Positions 33,952-41,375 of a stretch of 64,000 bases of DNA are shown here, in pieces. The translations under genes were made by a program, and so were the position numbers. Location: NCBI GenBank assembly GCA_963740525.1, contig CAVUEG010000006.1, forward strand, positions 1,054,001 through 1,118,000, in the 5' to 3' direction. This stretch comes from CAVUEG01 sp963740525. Its GTDB lineage: Bacteria > Actinomycetota > Actinomycetes > Propionibacteriales > Nocardioidaceae. The stretch's first letter is position 1; the number at the start of each line of letters is the position of its first letter. The notes under the pieces are model-generated. The model did no database searches. It was not told the origin of the DNA and worked only from the letters and a program-made list of their open reading frames with translations.

Positions 33952-34841
33952 CGGCGTTCCGGCTCCTGGTGAACCCGGCCTCCGGTGGCGGAGCCGCCTC
34001 GGCACTCGTCGGCCCCGCCGCCGACCTGCTCCGCGCGGCCGGCGCCGCGGTCGAGGTGACCACGAGCCCCGGGATCGTGGAGTGCCGCGCTCTCGCGCGC
34101 GAGGCCGCGGACAGCGGCCACGTCGTGGTGTCGGTCGGTGGCGACGGGATGTTGTCCTCGGTGGCCGGTGCGGTGGCGGACGCCGGTGGCACGCTCGGCA
34201 TCCTTCCGGCCGGTCGGGGCAACGACTTCGCGCGTCAGCTGGGCATCGGTGGCACGCTCGATGACCTGGTCGCCACCCTGGTGAACGGCACCCCTCGCCA
34301 GGTCGACGTGATCGACGTCAGTGGTGGTGACGAGCCCCGGGTCGTCGTCGGGAGCCTGTACGCCGGCGTCGACTCGCTGGCCTCGGAGTTCGTCGACGCC
34401 GCTCACTGGTTGCCGCGCCGGCTGCAGTACCCGTACGCCTCCCTCCGCGCGATCGCCGTCTACCGACCCGCGCTCTACCGCCTCGTCGTCGACGGCGTGG
34501 AGCACTACGTCGACGCCGCGACCGTGGTGGTCGCGAACTCGGGCTACTACGGGTCGGGCATGCACGTCGCGCCCGACGCTGCCGTCGACGACGGCCTGCT
34601 CGACGTGGTCGTGGTCGGCGCCGCCGGCAAGCTGGAGCTGATGCGGTCGATGCCCAAGCTGTACGACGGCTCGCACGTCACACTGCCTCAGGTGACGGTG
34701 TTCCGGGGCACGACCGTCGAGCTGGAGGCCGACGGCGTCGTCGGCTACGGGGACGGCGAGCGGATCCACGAGCTTCCCCTCACCGCGACCGTTCGCCCCG
34801 GCGCCCTCACCGTGCTCGGCCCGCTCGTCGCGAAAGCCTGA
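33948..34841 (+). CDS. Diacylglycerol/lipid kinase
   Basis: A 297-residue lipid kinase of the DagK/YegS family, using ATP to phosphorylate diacylglycerol or similar lipids. The nucleotide loop VVSVGGDGMLSSVAGAVADAGGTLGILPAGRGNDFARQLG (about 60-100) carries GGDG (64-67) and the GN D motif. The second lobe starts at DVIDVSGGDEPR. It starts with GTG, overlapping the AGPS-like stop by 4 bp (GTGA), so translation is coupled. With glpD, TetR and the AGPS-like gene this forms a glycerolipid set. Confidence 0.95.
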   Translation: MTAFRLLVNPASGGGAASALVGPAADLLRAAGAAVEVTTSPGIVECRALAREAADSGHVVVSVGGDGMLSSVAGAVADAGGTLGILPAGRGNDFARQLGIGGTLDDLVATLVNGTPRQVDVIDVSGGDEPRVVVGSLYAGVDSLASEFVDAAHWLPRRLQYPYASLRAIAVYRPALYRLVVDGVEHYVDAATVVVANSGYYGSGMHVAPDAAVDDGLLDVVVVGAAGKLELMRSMPKLYDGSHVTLPQVTVFRGTTVELEADGVVGYGDGERIHELPLTATVRPGALTVLGPLVAKA

Positions 34842-34853
34842 GCCGGACGTCGG

Positions 34854-35540
34854 TCAGTACATCTCCCAGACCAGGACCTCGGCCGGCTTGTTCGCGGTCA
34901 TGGTCTGCACCCCGCCGCCGGTCAGGCGCACCTCGTCGCCCTCGGCGAGCGGCCCGACGTCGGTGAAGGTGACGGACCCGCGGGTCACCAGGGCGTAGCG
35001 CAGGGGTGCCTCGGGAAGCTCGACCGTGTCTCCTGCCTCGAGTCGACCGACGTGCAGCGTGGCGTCCGCGCGGACCGCGACGGCCGCCGGCTGTCGTCCG
35101 GACGCGATCCTCGTGAGACCTCCGCCGGTCAGGTCGGGGGCGCCGCGCTGGTACGACGGGGGCAGGTGGCTCTCGGTCGGCGTCAGCCACATCTGGATGA
35201 AGCGCACCGGCTCGTCGCCGTCGTTGCGCTCGCCGTGGACCACTCCGCTCCCCGAGCCCAGCACCTGGATCTCGCCCGCAGAGGTCACCCCGACGTGTCC
35301 GCGGGAGTCCTCGTGAGCCAGCGACCCCGAGAGCACCCAGGTCACGATCTCGGTGTCCTGGTGCGGGTGGGCGTCGTACCCGCTGTGCGGCTGGACGAGC
35401 TCGTCGTTCACCGCGACCAGGACGCCGTGCCCGACGTTCGCCGGGTCGTAGTGGCGGCCGAAGGAGAAGGAGTGCCGGGTGGTGGCCCACCCCGACTCGG
35501 TGACGAAGCGGTCACTGCCTCGTCGTAGGTCGATGCGCAT
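34854..35540 (-). CDS. Pirin-family protein
   Basis: A 228-residue cupin-fold pirin. The metal motif is HSGYDAHPHQDTEIVTWVLSGSLAHEDSRG (His, His, His, Glu ligands), with VLGSGSGVVHGERNDGDEPVRFIQMWLTP continuing the first domain. Bacterial pirins such as YhhW have quercetinase activity or act as iron-dependent sensors. The ATG at 35540 begins the conserved head (RIDLRRGSDRFVTESGWATTRHSFSFG); the upstream in-frame codons are not conserved. Confidence 0.94.
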   Translation of the reverse strand: MRIDLRRGSDRFVTESGWATTRHSFSFGRHYDPANVGHGVLVAVNDELVQPHSGYDAHPHQDTEIVTWVLSGSLAHEDSRGHVGVTSAGEIQVLGSGSGVVHGERNDGDEPVRFIQMWLTPTESHLPPSYQRGAPDLTGGGLTRIASGRQPAAVAVRADATLHVGRLEAGDTVELPEAPLRYALVTRGSVTFTDVGPLAEGDEVRLTGGGVQTMTANKPAEVLVWEMY

Positions 35541-35641
35541 GGGTCCATGGTCACCGATGGCGGGGCCGCACATCGAACGAGGTCTACACCGGTGCCGGAC
35601 GGCACACGGCTGGGAGGCGTCGGTGTCGTTGGATCCCGGGT

Positions 35642-36169
35642 CTAGGCGGCCGAGGTGCCGAAAGGGAACGTCGCCAGCGTGCGGGTCGCACCCTCGTCGT
35701 ACCAGACGAGCGCGGCCTCGACAGCGTGGGCGGACAGCGGGAGGGACGGGGCGAGCGCCTCGGTGAGCGAGTCAAGGTCCTCGTCGGGACCGAGCGGCAC
35801 CGAGAGGTGGGGGACGACGCTCTCGAACGCGCCGCCGTACGGCGGGAACTCCGGGAAGTTCCGCAGCAGACCCTGGGTCAGCAGCCGGAACGGAGCCGCG
35901 GGGTCGGGTGAGAGGTAGGTCGTACCGGAGGGGAACGCGCACACGTCGGTCAGTCGGAAGCCGAACGGCAGCACGGTGTCGAAGAACGCACGCAGCTCAC
36001 CGAGGATGCCCTCGTCGATGCGAGCCTCGTCCACGAAGGGTCCGAGGAGCGTGATGTGGGCGACCACCGTGTCATCGACCGTGGCGAAGTCCGGACCGGC
36101 GAGGGTCCAGCGGGGGCGCACGAGCGGCTCGGCTTCGCGGACGGGAACCTGCAGAACGGAGTGCGCCAT
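35642..36169 (-). CDS. 2'-5' RNA ligase-like (2H phosphoesterase)
   Basis: A 175-residue 2H phosphoesterase/RNA ligase-like protein. The two Hx(T/S) motifs are HIT (38-40, in VVAHITLLGPFV) and HLS (121-123, in VVPHLSVPLG), about 80 residues apart as in LigT and CPDases. Such enzymes cleave cyclic phosphates or join RNA ends; this one is small and specific substrate is unknown. It ends at TAG near 35642. It is divergent from the CDF exporter. Confidence 0.9.
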   Translation of the reverse strand: MAHSVLQVPVREAEPLVRPRWTLAGPDFATVDDTVVAHITLLGPFVDEARIDEGILGELRAFFDTVLPFGFRLTDVCAFPSGTTYLSPDPAAPFRLLTQGLLRNFPEFPPYGGAFESVVPHLSVPLGPDEDLDSLTEALAPSLPLSAHAVEAALVWYDEGATRTLATFPFGTSAA

Positions 36170-36237
36170 GGCCTATGCCTAGTGCATCGGCCGTCGGCCC
36201 GCCAGATGAGCCGCCTCGACGGGCTCCGGAAGGGCCC

Positions 36238-36243
36238 TAGGGT
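36238..36243 (+). promoter_or_regulatory. Leaderless -10 element (TAGGGT)
   Basis: TAGGGT ends 7 nt before the ATG at 36251. Confidence 0.5.
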
Positions 36244-36250
36244 GGAAGGC

Positions 36251-37171
36251 ATGGAGGGCCACGGGCACAGCGCGCACGCGACCGGGCGTGCGGAGGACCG
36301 GCGGGCGCTGCGCCTGGTCCTCACCGTCACGCTGCTCGTGGTGGTCGTCGAGCTCGTCGGGGCCTGGTTGTCGGGGTCACTCGCCCTCCTTGCCGATGCC
36401 GGCCACATGGTCACGGACGCGGCGGCGGTGCTGATCGCACTGTCGGCGTCGTACGTCGCCACCTTGCCGGCGACGTCACGGCGTACCTTCGGCTACCACC
36501 GAGCCGAGATCCTGGCCGCGTTGGTCAATGCGCTCGTGCTGCTGGGGGTGTGTGGCTTCCTTGTCGTGGTCGGCGTACAGCGGCTGGTCGACCCGCCGGA
36601 GGTGCACGCCGGACAGATGGTGGGGTTCGCCCTTGTCGGGCTGGCGGCGAACGTCGTGGCGGTCGGCATCCTGGCCGGTCGGCGCGACACGTCCCTGAAC
36701 ATGCGGGCCGTCTGGCTCGAGGTGCTCGGCGACACCCTCGGCTCGGTCGCTGCCGTGGTCGCCGGCGTCGTGATCATGACGACTGGATTCCTGCGCAGCG
36801 ACGCGATCGCGTCGTTGCTGATCGCGCTGCTGATCCTGCCCCGGTCATGGTCCCTGCTGCGCGACTCGGTGGCCGTGCTGCTGGAGACCACGCCGCGACA
36901 CCTGGACCTCGATGAGGTGCGGGAGCACCTGCTGGCGATGCCGGGCGTGATGGACGTGCACCACCTGCACGCGTGGTCGATCACCAGCGGGATGCCGATG
37001 CTGTCGGCGCACGTGTCGGTGACCCAGGAGGCCCTCGCGGCTCGCGGTGTCGGCGCGTTGCTGGATGAGTGTGGCCGATGCGTCGCTGTCGACTTCGGGA
37101 TCGAGCACGCGACGTTCCAGGTCGAGCCTGAGGGCCATCGATCGCACGAGAACCTGGGCGCCTGCAACTAG
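36251..37171 (+). CDS. Cation diffusion facilitator (Zn-type)
   Basis: A 306-residue CDF-family metal exporter. It has a short His-rich head (EGHGHSAHATG), six membrane helices and a cytoplasmic C-terminal domain. The metal sites show as LLADAGHMVTDAAAVLIAL in helix 2 and LEVLGDTLGSVAAVVAGV in helix 5 (HxxxD and DxxxD-type). The C-terminal HHLHAWSITSGMPMLSAHVSV is the CzcD-like cytosolic fold. Zinc or a related divalent ion is the likely cargo, driven by proton exchange. The ATG at 36251 follows a TAGGGT hexamer by 7 nt. Confidence 0.95.
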   Translation: MEGHGHSAHATGRAEDRRALRLVLTVTLLVVVVELVGAWLSGSLALLADAGHMVTDAAAVLIALSASYVATLPATSRRTFGYHRAEILAALVNALVLLGVCGFLVVVGVQRLVDPPEVHAGQMVGFALVGLAANVVAVGILAGRRDTSLNMRAVWLEVLGDTLGSVAAVVAGVVIMTTGFLRSDAIASLLIALLILPRSWSLLRDSVAVLLETTPRHLDLDEVREHLLAMPGVMDVHHLHAWSITSGMPMLSAHVSVTQEALAARGVGALLDECGRCVAVDFGIEHATFQVEPEGHRSHENLGACN

Positions 37172-37173
37172 CG

Positions 37174-37261
37174 CTGACGCGGCGCATCTTGCCCCCAAAA
37201 ACCCCCTGACGCGGCGCATCTTGCCCCCGGAACCGCGCCGACGCGGCGCGTCTTGCCCGCC
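37174..37261. repeat. Three tandem 23-bp repeats
   Basis: CTGACGCGGCGCATCTTGCC and the next CCC is repeated exactly at 37174-37196 and 37206-37228, with a third, diverged copy (CGACGCGGCGCGTCTTGCC and CGCC) at 37239-37261. Start-to-start distances are 32 and 33 bp. It lies between the CDF stop and the fadH stop. Confidence 0.85.
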
Positions 37262-37286
37262 CTACCCCGCCGACTGGGGGCGGGCG

Positions 37287-39312
37287 TCAGAGCCGGGCGG
37301 CGAGGCGGGTGCCCTGGTCGATCGCGCGCTTCGCGTCGAGCTCGGCGGCCACGTCGGCGCCGCCGATCAGGTGCACGTCGGCGTCGCGGCCGCCGGCGAG
37401 CAGCTCGTCGTACAGCCCGCGGACCGACTCCTGCCCGGCGCAGAGGACCACGTGGTCGACCTCGAGCAGGCGCTGCGCGCCCGTCGACGGTGACGTGCAG
37501 GCCGGCGTCGTCGATCAGGTCGTAGCGTCGCTCCGCTGACCTGGTGTACGCCGGGTGCGGAGCACGCTGCGATGCGCCCAGCCCGACGTCTTGCCGAGAT
37601 CCTTGCCGATCTCCGTGGTCTTGCGCTGGAGGAGGTACACCTCGCGGGCAGAGCTCCGCGGCTTCTTGCCTCGGTGAGTCCGCCGGGGTTGCACCGACGG
37701 GTCGGCCACACCCCAGTGCGCCAGCCAGTCCTCGAGGGTCTCCTCCTCGTGCGTGAGGAACACCGAGACGTCGACGCCGATGCCTCCGGCGCCGATCACC
37801 GCGACGCGCGCGTCCGACGTGACCGCGCCGCTGAGCACCTCGGCATAGCGAGACGGCCTTCGGGTGGTCGATGCCGGCGAGGTCCGGGATCCGCGGCACG
37901 ACGCCGGTGGCCACCACGATTTCGTCGAAGGGGGCCAGGTCGGTCGGCGGTGGCGCGGGTCGAAAGGCGTACGTCGACTCCGAGCACCTCCATCCGCCTG
38001 CGGAAGTAGCGCAGGGTCTCGGCGAACTCCTCCTTGCCGGGGATCTGCATGGCGAGCCTGAACTGTCCGCCGAGCGCGGCGGCGCCCTCGAAGAGGGTCA
38101 CCGCGTGCCCGCGCTCGGCCGTCGAGACCGCGGTCGCCAGCCCGGCGGGACCTGCACCGACGACGGCGATCGGTGCGTTGCGGGTCCGCGGCACCGGGAG
38201 CAGCGTCAGCGTCGGTCTCGTGGCAGGCGCGCGGGTTCACCAGGCAGGACGCGAGCTTGTTCGCGAAGGCGTGGTCGAGGCAGGCCTGGTTGCAGGCGAT
38301 GCAGGTGTTGATCTCGTCGCGCCGGCCCGCTGCGGCCTTGGTGACGAAGTCCGGGTCGGCCAGGAACGGGCCGGGCCATGGAGACCAGGTCGGCGGTGCC
38401 GTCGGCGAGCAGGTTCTCGGCGAGCTCGGGGGTGTTGATCCGGTTCGAGGCGCACGACCGGGATCGAGACCTCGGGCTTGAGTCGCGCGGTGGTCCAGGT
38501 CCAGGCGCCGCGCGGCACCTGGGTGATGATCGTGGGCACCCGGGCCTCGTGCCAGCCGATGCCCGTGTTGATCACCGTGGCGCCCGCCTCCTCGATCCGC
38601 TTGGCGAGGGTCGACGACCTCTTCCCAGGTCTGGCCGCCCTCGACGAGGTCGAGCAGGGACAGCCGGTAGATCACCAGGAAGTCGTCGCCGACAAGCTCG
38701 CGGGTGCGGCGTACGATCTCGACGGGGAAGCGCATCCGGTTCTCGGCTCGTGCCGCCCCAGCGCGTCGGTGCGCACGTTGGTCCGCGGTGCGAGGAACTG
38801 GTTGATCAGGTACCCCTCCGAGCCCATGATCTCGACGCCGTCGTAGCCGGCCTCGCTGCGCCAGGGCGGCGCTGCGCGCGAAGGCGTGGCCGTCCGGTCC
38901 ACGCCGCGGTCCGAGAGTGCCGACGGCTTGAACGGGGTGATCGGCGACTTCTTCGCCGAGGCCGAGACCGAGAACGGCGTGTAGCCGTAGCGGCCGGCGT
39001 GCAGGATCTGCATCGCGATCGTGCCGCCCTCCTCGTGGACGGCGTCAGTGACCTGCTTGTGCCGCTGGAGTGCAGCCGCGTCGACATCTCAGAGGCGAAC
39101 GGCTTGAGCCAGCCGCGCTTGTTCGGTGCGTACCCGCCGGTCACGATCAGGCCGACCCCGCCACGGGCGCGCTCGGCGAAGTACGCCGCGAGCTTGGGGA
39201 GGTCACGGACGCGGTCCTCCAGGCCGGTGTGCATCGAGCCCATCACCACCCGGTTGCGCAGCGTGGTGCCACCGACGGTGAGGGGCTGGAAGAGGTGCGG
39301 GTACTCGGTCAT
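37287..39312 (-). pseudogene. fadH: 2,4-dienoyl-CoA reductase (FadH-type), many frameshifts
   Basis: Pieced over many frames this is a FadH-like 2,4-dienoyl-CoA reductase (NADPH) of about 670 residues, the size usual for FadH. Order: OYE-like FMN barrel (LFQPLTVGGTTLRNRVVMGSMHTGLE, GGVGLIVTGGYAPN, QILHAGRYGY), the substrate loop YDGVEIMGSEGYLINQFL, the 4Fe-4S motif NTCIACNQACLDHAF with a fourth Cys about 12 residues later, then the NAD(P)/FAD domain (APIAVVGAGPAGLATAVSTAERGHAVTLFEGAAALGGQF; ARVAVIGAGGIGVDVSVFL). It handles unsaturated fatty-acid double bonds. At least eight frame changes occur. All pieces are well conserved, which favours sequencing error. It overlaps the PadR gene by 4 bp. 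Confidence 0.88.
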
Positions 39313-39869
39313 CGGGCCAGGTCCTTCGGGTGGGCGTCGGTTTCATGTGCGGTGAGGTACTCGGTGAGCCAGTCGATCCAGAACTGCTCGAGCCGCAGCC
39401 CGCCCCGCAGGACGAGGTACTGGTCGAGGTCCCGGCCGGACAGAGCGGCCGGCTCGGGGTAGGTGTCGGCGCACATCTGCTCGTACAGCCGTCGTCGGGC
39501 GTGGTGGTCGGCCAGCGCCTCGCGGACGTGGGCCAGCAGCGTGGCCCGCTCGCCGTACGACGCGCCGCGGAGGCGGACCGGGAGGTCGCTGCGGAAGGTC
39601 TCCAGCCCGATCGGCTCGGCCAGCCAGGTGCGCAGCTCTGCGCGCCCGGCGGTGGCGACGTGGTAGACCTTCTTGTCCGGCCGGCCGTCCTGGGCCACGG
39701 GGGTGACGCTGACCCAGCCGCGCTCCTCCATCCGGGCGAGCACCTTGTAGATCTGCTGATGAGTCGCCGGCCAGAAGAAGCCGATCGAGCGGTCGAACCG
39801 CCGGGTCAGCTCCAGCCCGGAGCCCGGTCGCTCGCTGAGAGCGACGAGAAGGGCGTGTTCGAGGGCCAC
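39309..39869 (-). CDS. PadR-family regulator
   Basis: A 186-residue PadR-type winged-helix regulator. The helix-turn-helix is ALEHALLVALSERPGSGLELTRRFDRSIGFFWPATHQQIYKVLARMEERGWVSVTPVAQDGRPDKKVYHVATAGRAELRTWL, with the wing at the end. The C-terminal helical domain (VREALADHHARRRLYEQMCADTYP) mediates dimerisation. It probably controls fadH, which it overlaps by 4 bp. It starts with GTG; CATCCT on the coding strand lies 6 nt upstream, the leaderless spacing. Confidence 0.93.
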   Translation of the reverse strand: MALEHALLVALSERPGSGLELTRRFDRSIGFFWPATHQQIYKVLARMEERGWVSVTPVAQDGRPDKKVYHVATAGRAELRTWLAEPIGLETFRSDLPVRLRGASYGERATLLAHVREALADHHARRRLYEQMCADTYPEPAALSGRDLDQYLVLRGGLRLEQFWIDWLTEYLTAHETDAHPKDLAR

Positions 39870-39945
39870 CCCAGCAGGATGCCGCGGATCGTCGCCCTAT
39901 GCAACGAGTTGCACATCACAGGGCAGGCCGGAGTGGTGTTGACTG

Positions 39946-39964
39946 GATACCCCATGGGGGTATC
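39946..39964. promoter_or_regulatory. CsoR-like operator
   Basis: GATACCCCATGGGGGTATC is a perfect inverted repeat, 8-bp arms around ATG. It closely matches the TACCC(N4)GGGGTA-type operator of copper-sensing CsoR repressors. It lies 9 bp ahead of the DUF4396 ATG. Confidence 0.75.
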
Positions 39965-39973
39965 ATCGTCGTC

Positions 39974-40429
39974 ATGAACCCGCTCCCTGGCTCGTCCTGG
40001 TCCACCGCCATCTCGGCCACGCTGCACTGCCTGACGGGCTGCGCCATCGGCGAGGTGCTGGGGATGGCCCTCGCCAGCTGGTGGGGCTGGGCGCAGTGCC
40101 CAGCGTGCTGCTCGCCGTGGTGCTGGCGTTCTTCTTCGGCTACCTGCTGACGTTCCGCTCGGTGCGCAAGCCGGGCTCGGAGTCGTGGATGCGATCAAGG
40201 TGGCGTTCGCGGCCGACACGGTCTCGATCCTCGTGATGGAGATCGTCGACAACGGCGTGATGGTGGGCGTACCGGGAGCGATCAGTGCGGGCCTGGCCGA
40301 CGTGCTCTTCTGGGCCTCGCTCGCCGTTCCCTCGTCATCGCGTTCGTGGTGACCGTGCCGGTGAACAGGTGGACGATCTCGCGCGGCAAGGGCCACGCGG
40401 TCGTCCACGAGTTCCACCAGCACGGCTGA
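39974..40429 (+). pseudogene. DUF4396 membrane protein, frameshifted
   Basis: A DUF4396-type membrane protein of about 150 residues spread over several frames. Head: WSTAISATLHCLTGCAIGEVLGMALASWWGW with the family's His/Cys pair; middle: VPSVLLAVVLAFFFGYLLTFRSVRKPG and IKVAFAADTVSILVMEIVDNGVMV; end: LVIAFVVTVPVNRWTISRGKGHAVVHEFHQHG, finishing at TGA 40427-40429. The frame changes near 40090, 40180 and 40322. The CsoR-like operator just upstream ties it to copper. If the shifts are real the protein is lost. Confidence 0.8.
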
Positions 40430-40441
40430 GGCAGGGCGGCG

Positions 40442-41191
40442 TCAGCCGACCATTGCCCTCATCGTCACGATCTCGGCCTGCTGACTGGCGATGATCCGCT
40501 TCGCCAGGCTGATCGCGGGCGGGTACTCACCGCGCCGTACCTCGTCGCGTGCCATCTCGATGGCGCCGTCGTGATGGTCGATCATCATCGTCAGCCACAT
40601 GGACTCGAAGCGGGACGCGTCGGTGGTCTGCGACAACCGGTCCAGGTCGCGCCCGGACATCATTCCGGGCATCTCATCCGAGCCACCCATGTCGTGCTCC
40701 ATGCCACCCGCGCCGCCGTGGGAGTCCCCGAAGGCGGCTGTCTCGGGCACCTTCTCGTCCCAGGCCTTCAGCCAGCGTGACATCAGCTCGATCTCGGGGG
40801 ACTGGGCTGCCTTGATCTGGCGGGTCAGCTGCGTGAACCCCTTCGACAGGTCGAGGTTCTGCGACATGTCCACCATCTGCAGTGCTTGGTTGTGGTGAGG
40901 GATCATCTCGGTGGCAAACGCGACATCGGCCGCGTTGTGCGCGGCGGAGCTCACCTCCGGTCCGGAGTCGGCGTCCTGGGCGCTGCAGCCGACGAGCAGC
41001 AGCGACGCGGACATGGCGGCAAGGGCAATCGTGCGGGCGAACCTGATGGTGTGCTCCAGGGGTGGCTTGGGATCGGGCCGGGGTGGCTGGTGACTGATGG
41101 CCGGCTCCTCGCCCTGAGGGGAACGAGGTGCCTCGTCTGGAAGGGGGAGGGCGAATGGCGGGTGGCGTACGCCCGTGGCCCGGCCAGACAT
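40442..41191 (-). CDS. DUF305 lipoprotein-like copper-associated protein
   Basis: A protein with a DUF305 domain of four helices, seen in FATEMIPHHNQALQMVDM and WLTMMIDHHDGAIEMARDEV, two HH pairs typical of the family. Met-rich linker MEHDMGGSDEMPGMMSG may bind copper. A hydrophobic stretch ending in LLLVGC (about 65-69) is a lipobox, so it is likely exported and membrane-anchored. The N-terminus is unclear: the open frame begins at 41191, but the first 45 residues do not look like a signal peptide. It sits beside the CsoR-like site and DUF4396 gene, a copper set by context. Confidence 0.85.
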   Translation of the reverse strand: MSGRATGVRHPPFALPLPDEAPRSPQGEEPAISHQPPRPDPKPPLEHTIRFARTIALAAMSASLLLVGCSAQDADSGPEVSSAAHNAADVAFATEMIPHHNQALQMVDMSQNLDLSKGFTQLTRQIKAAQSPEIELMSRWLKAWDEKVPETAAFGDSHGGAGGMEHDMGGSDEMPGMMSGRDLDRLSQTTDASRFESMWLTMMIDHHDGAIEMARDEVRRGEYPPAISLAKRIIASQQAEIVTMRAMVG

Positions 41192-41303
41192 CGGCGCCAG
41201 TCTACGAGTCAGGTGACCCGGTCATCGATGAGCGGCCGCGTCCCCCGGTGACGCCGTACACCGTCCTCCGGCGTCGTCCGGCACCTCATCCATTGGTCAC
41301 AAA

Positions 41304-41349
41304 CTGCAGGTTCCAACCCGAAAAACCTGCGGTTGGGGACCAAACCGCA
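41304..41349. promoter_or_regulatory. Two nested inverted repeats before the racemase gene
   Basis: GCAGGTT (41306-41312) pairs with AACCTGC (41324-41330), and TGCGGTT (41328-41334) pairs with AACCGCA (41343-41349). The repeats share bases at 41328-41330. They end 27 bp before the ATG at 41376, or 3 bp before a possible GTG at 41352. A regulator site or mRNA structure is likely. Confidence 0.55.
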
Positions 41350-41375
41350 AGGTGGCGGCTGCCACAATCCCGGAC

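Noticed and set aside
32245..34005. A 586-codon open frame on the minus strand
   Set aside because: Antisense to the AGPS-like gene; no recognisable fold.
36845..37219. A gene starting inside the repeats (GGGGGCAAG then ATG)
   Set aside because: The ATG lies in the repeat unit itself and the frame runs antisense to the CDF gene with no domain.
37174..37261. A CRISPR array
   Set aside because: Only three copies, with 9-10-bp spacers and no cas genes; far below array size. Kept as a tandem repeat.
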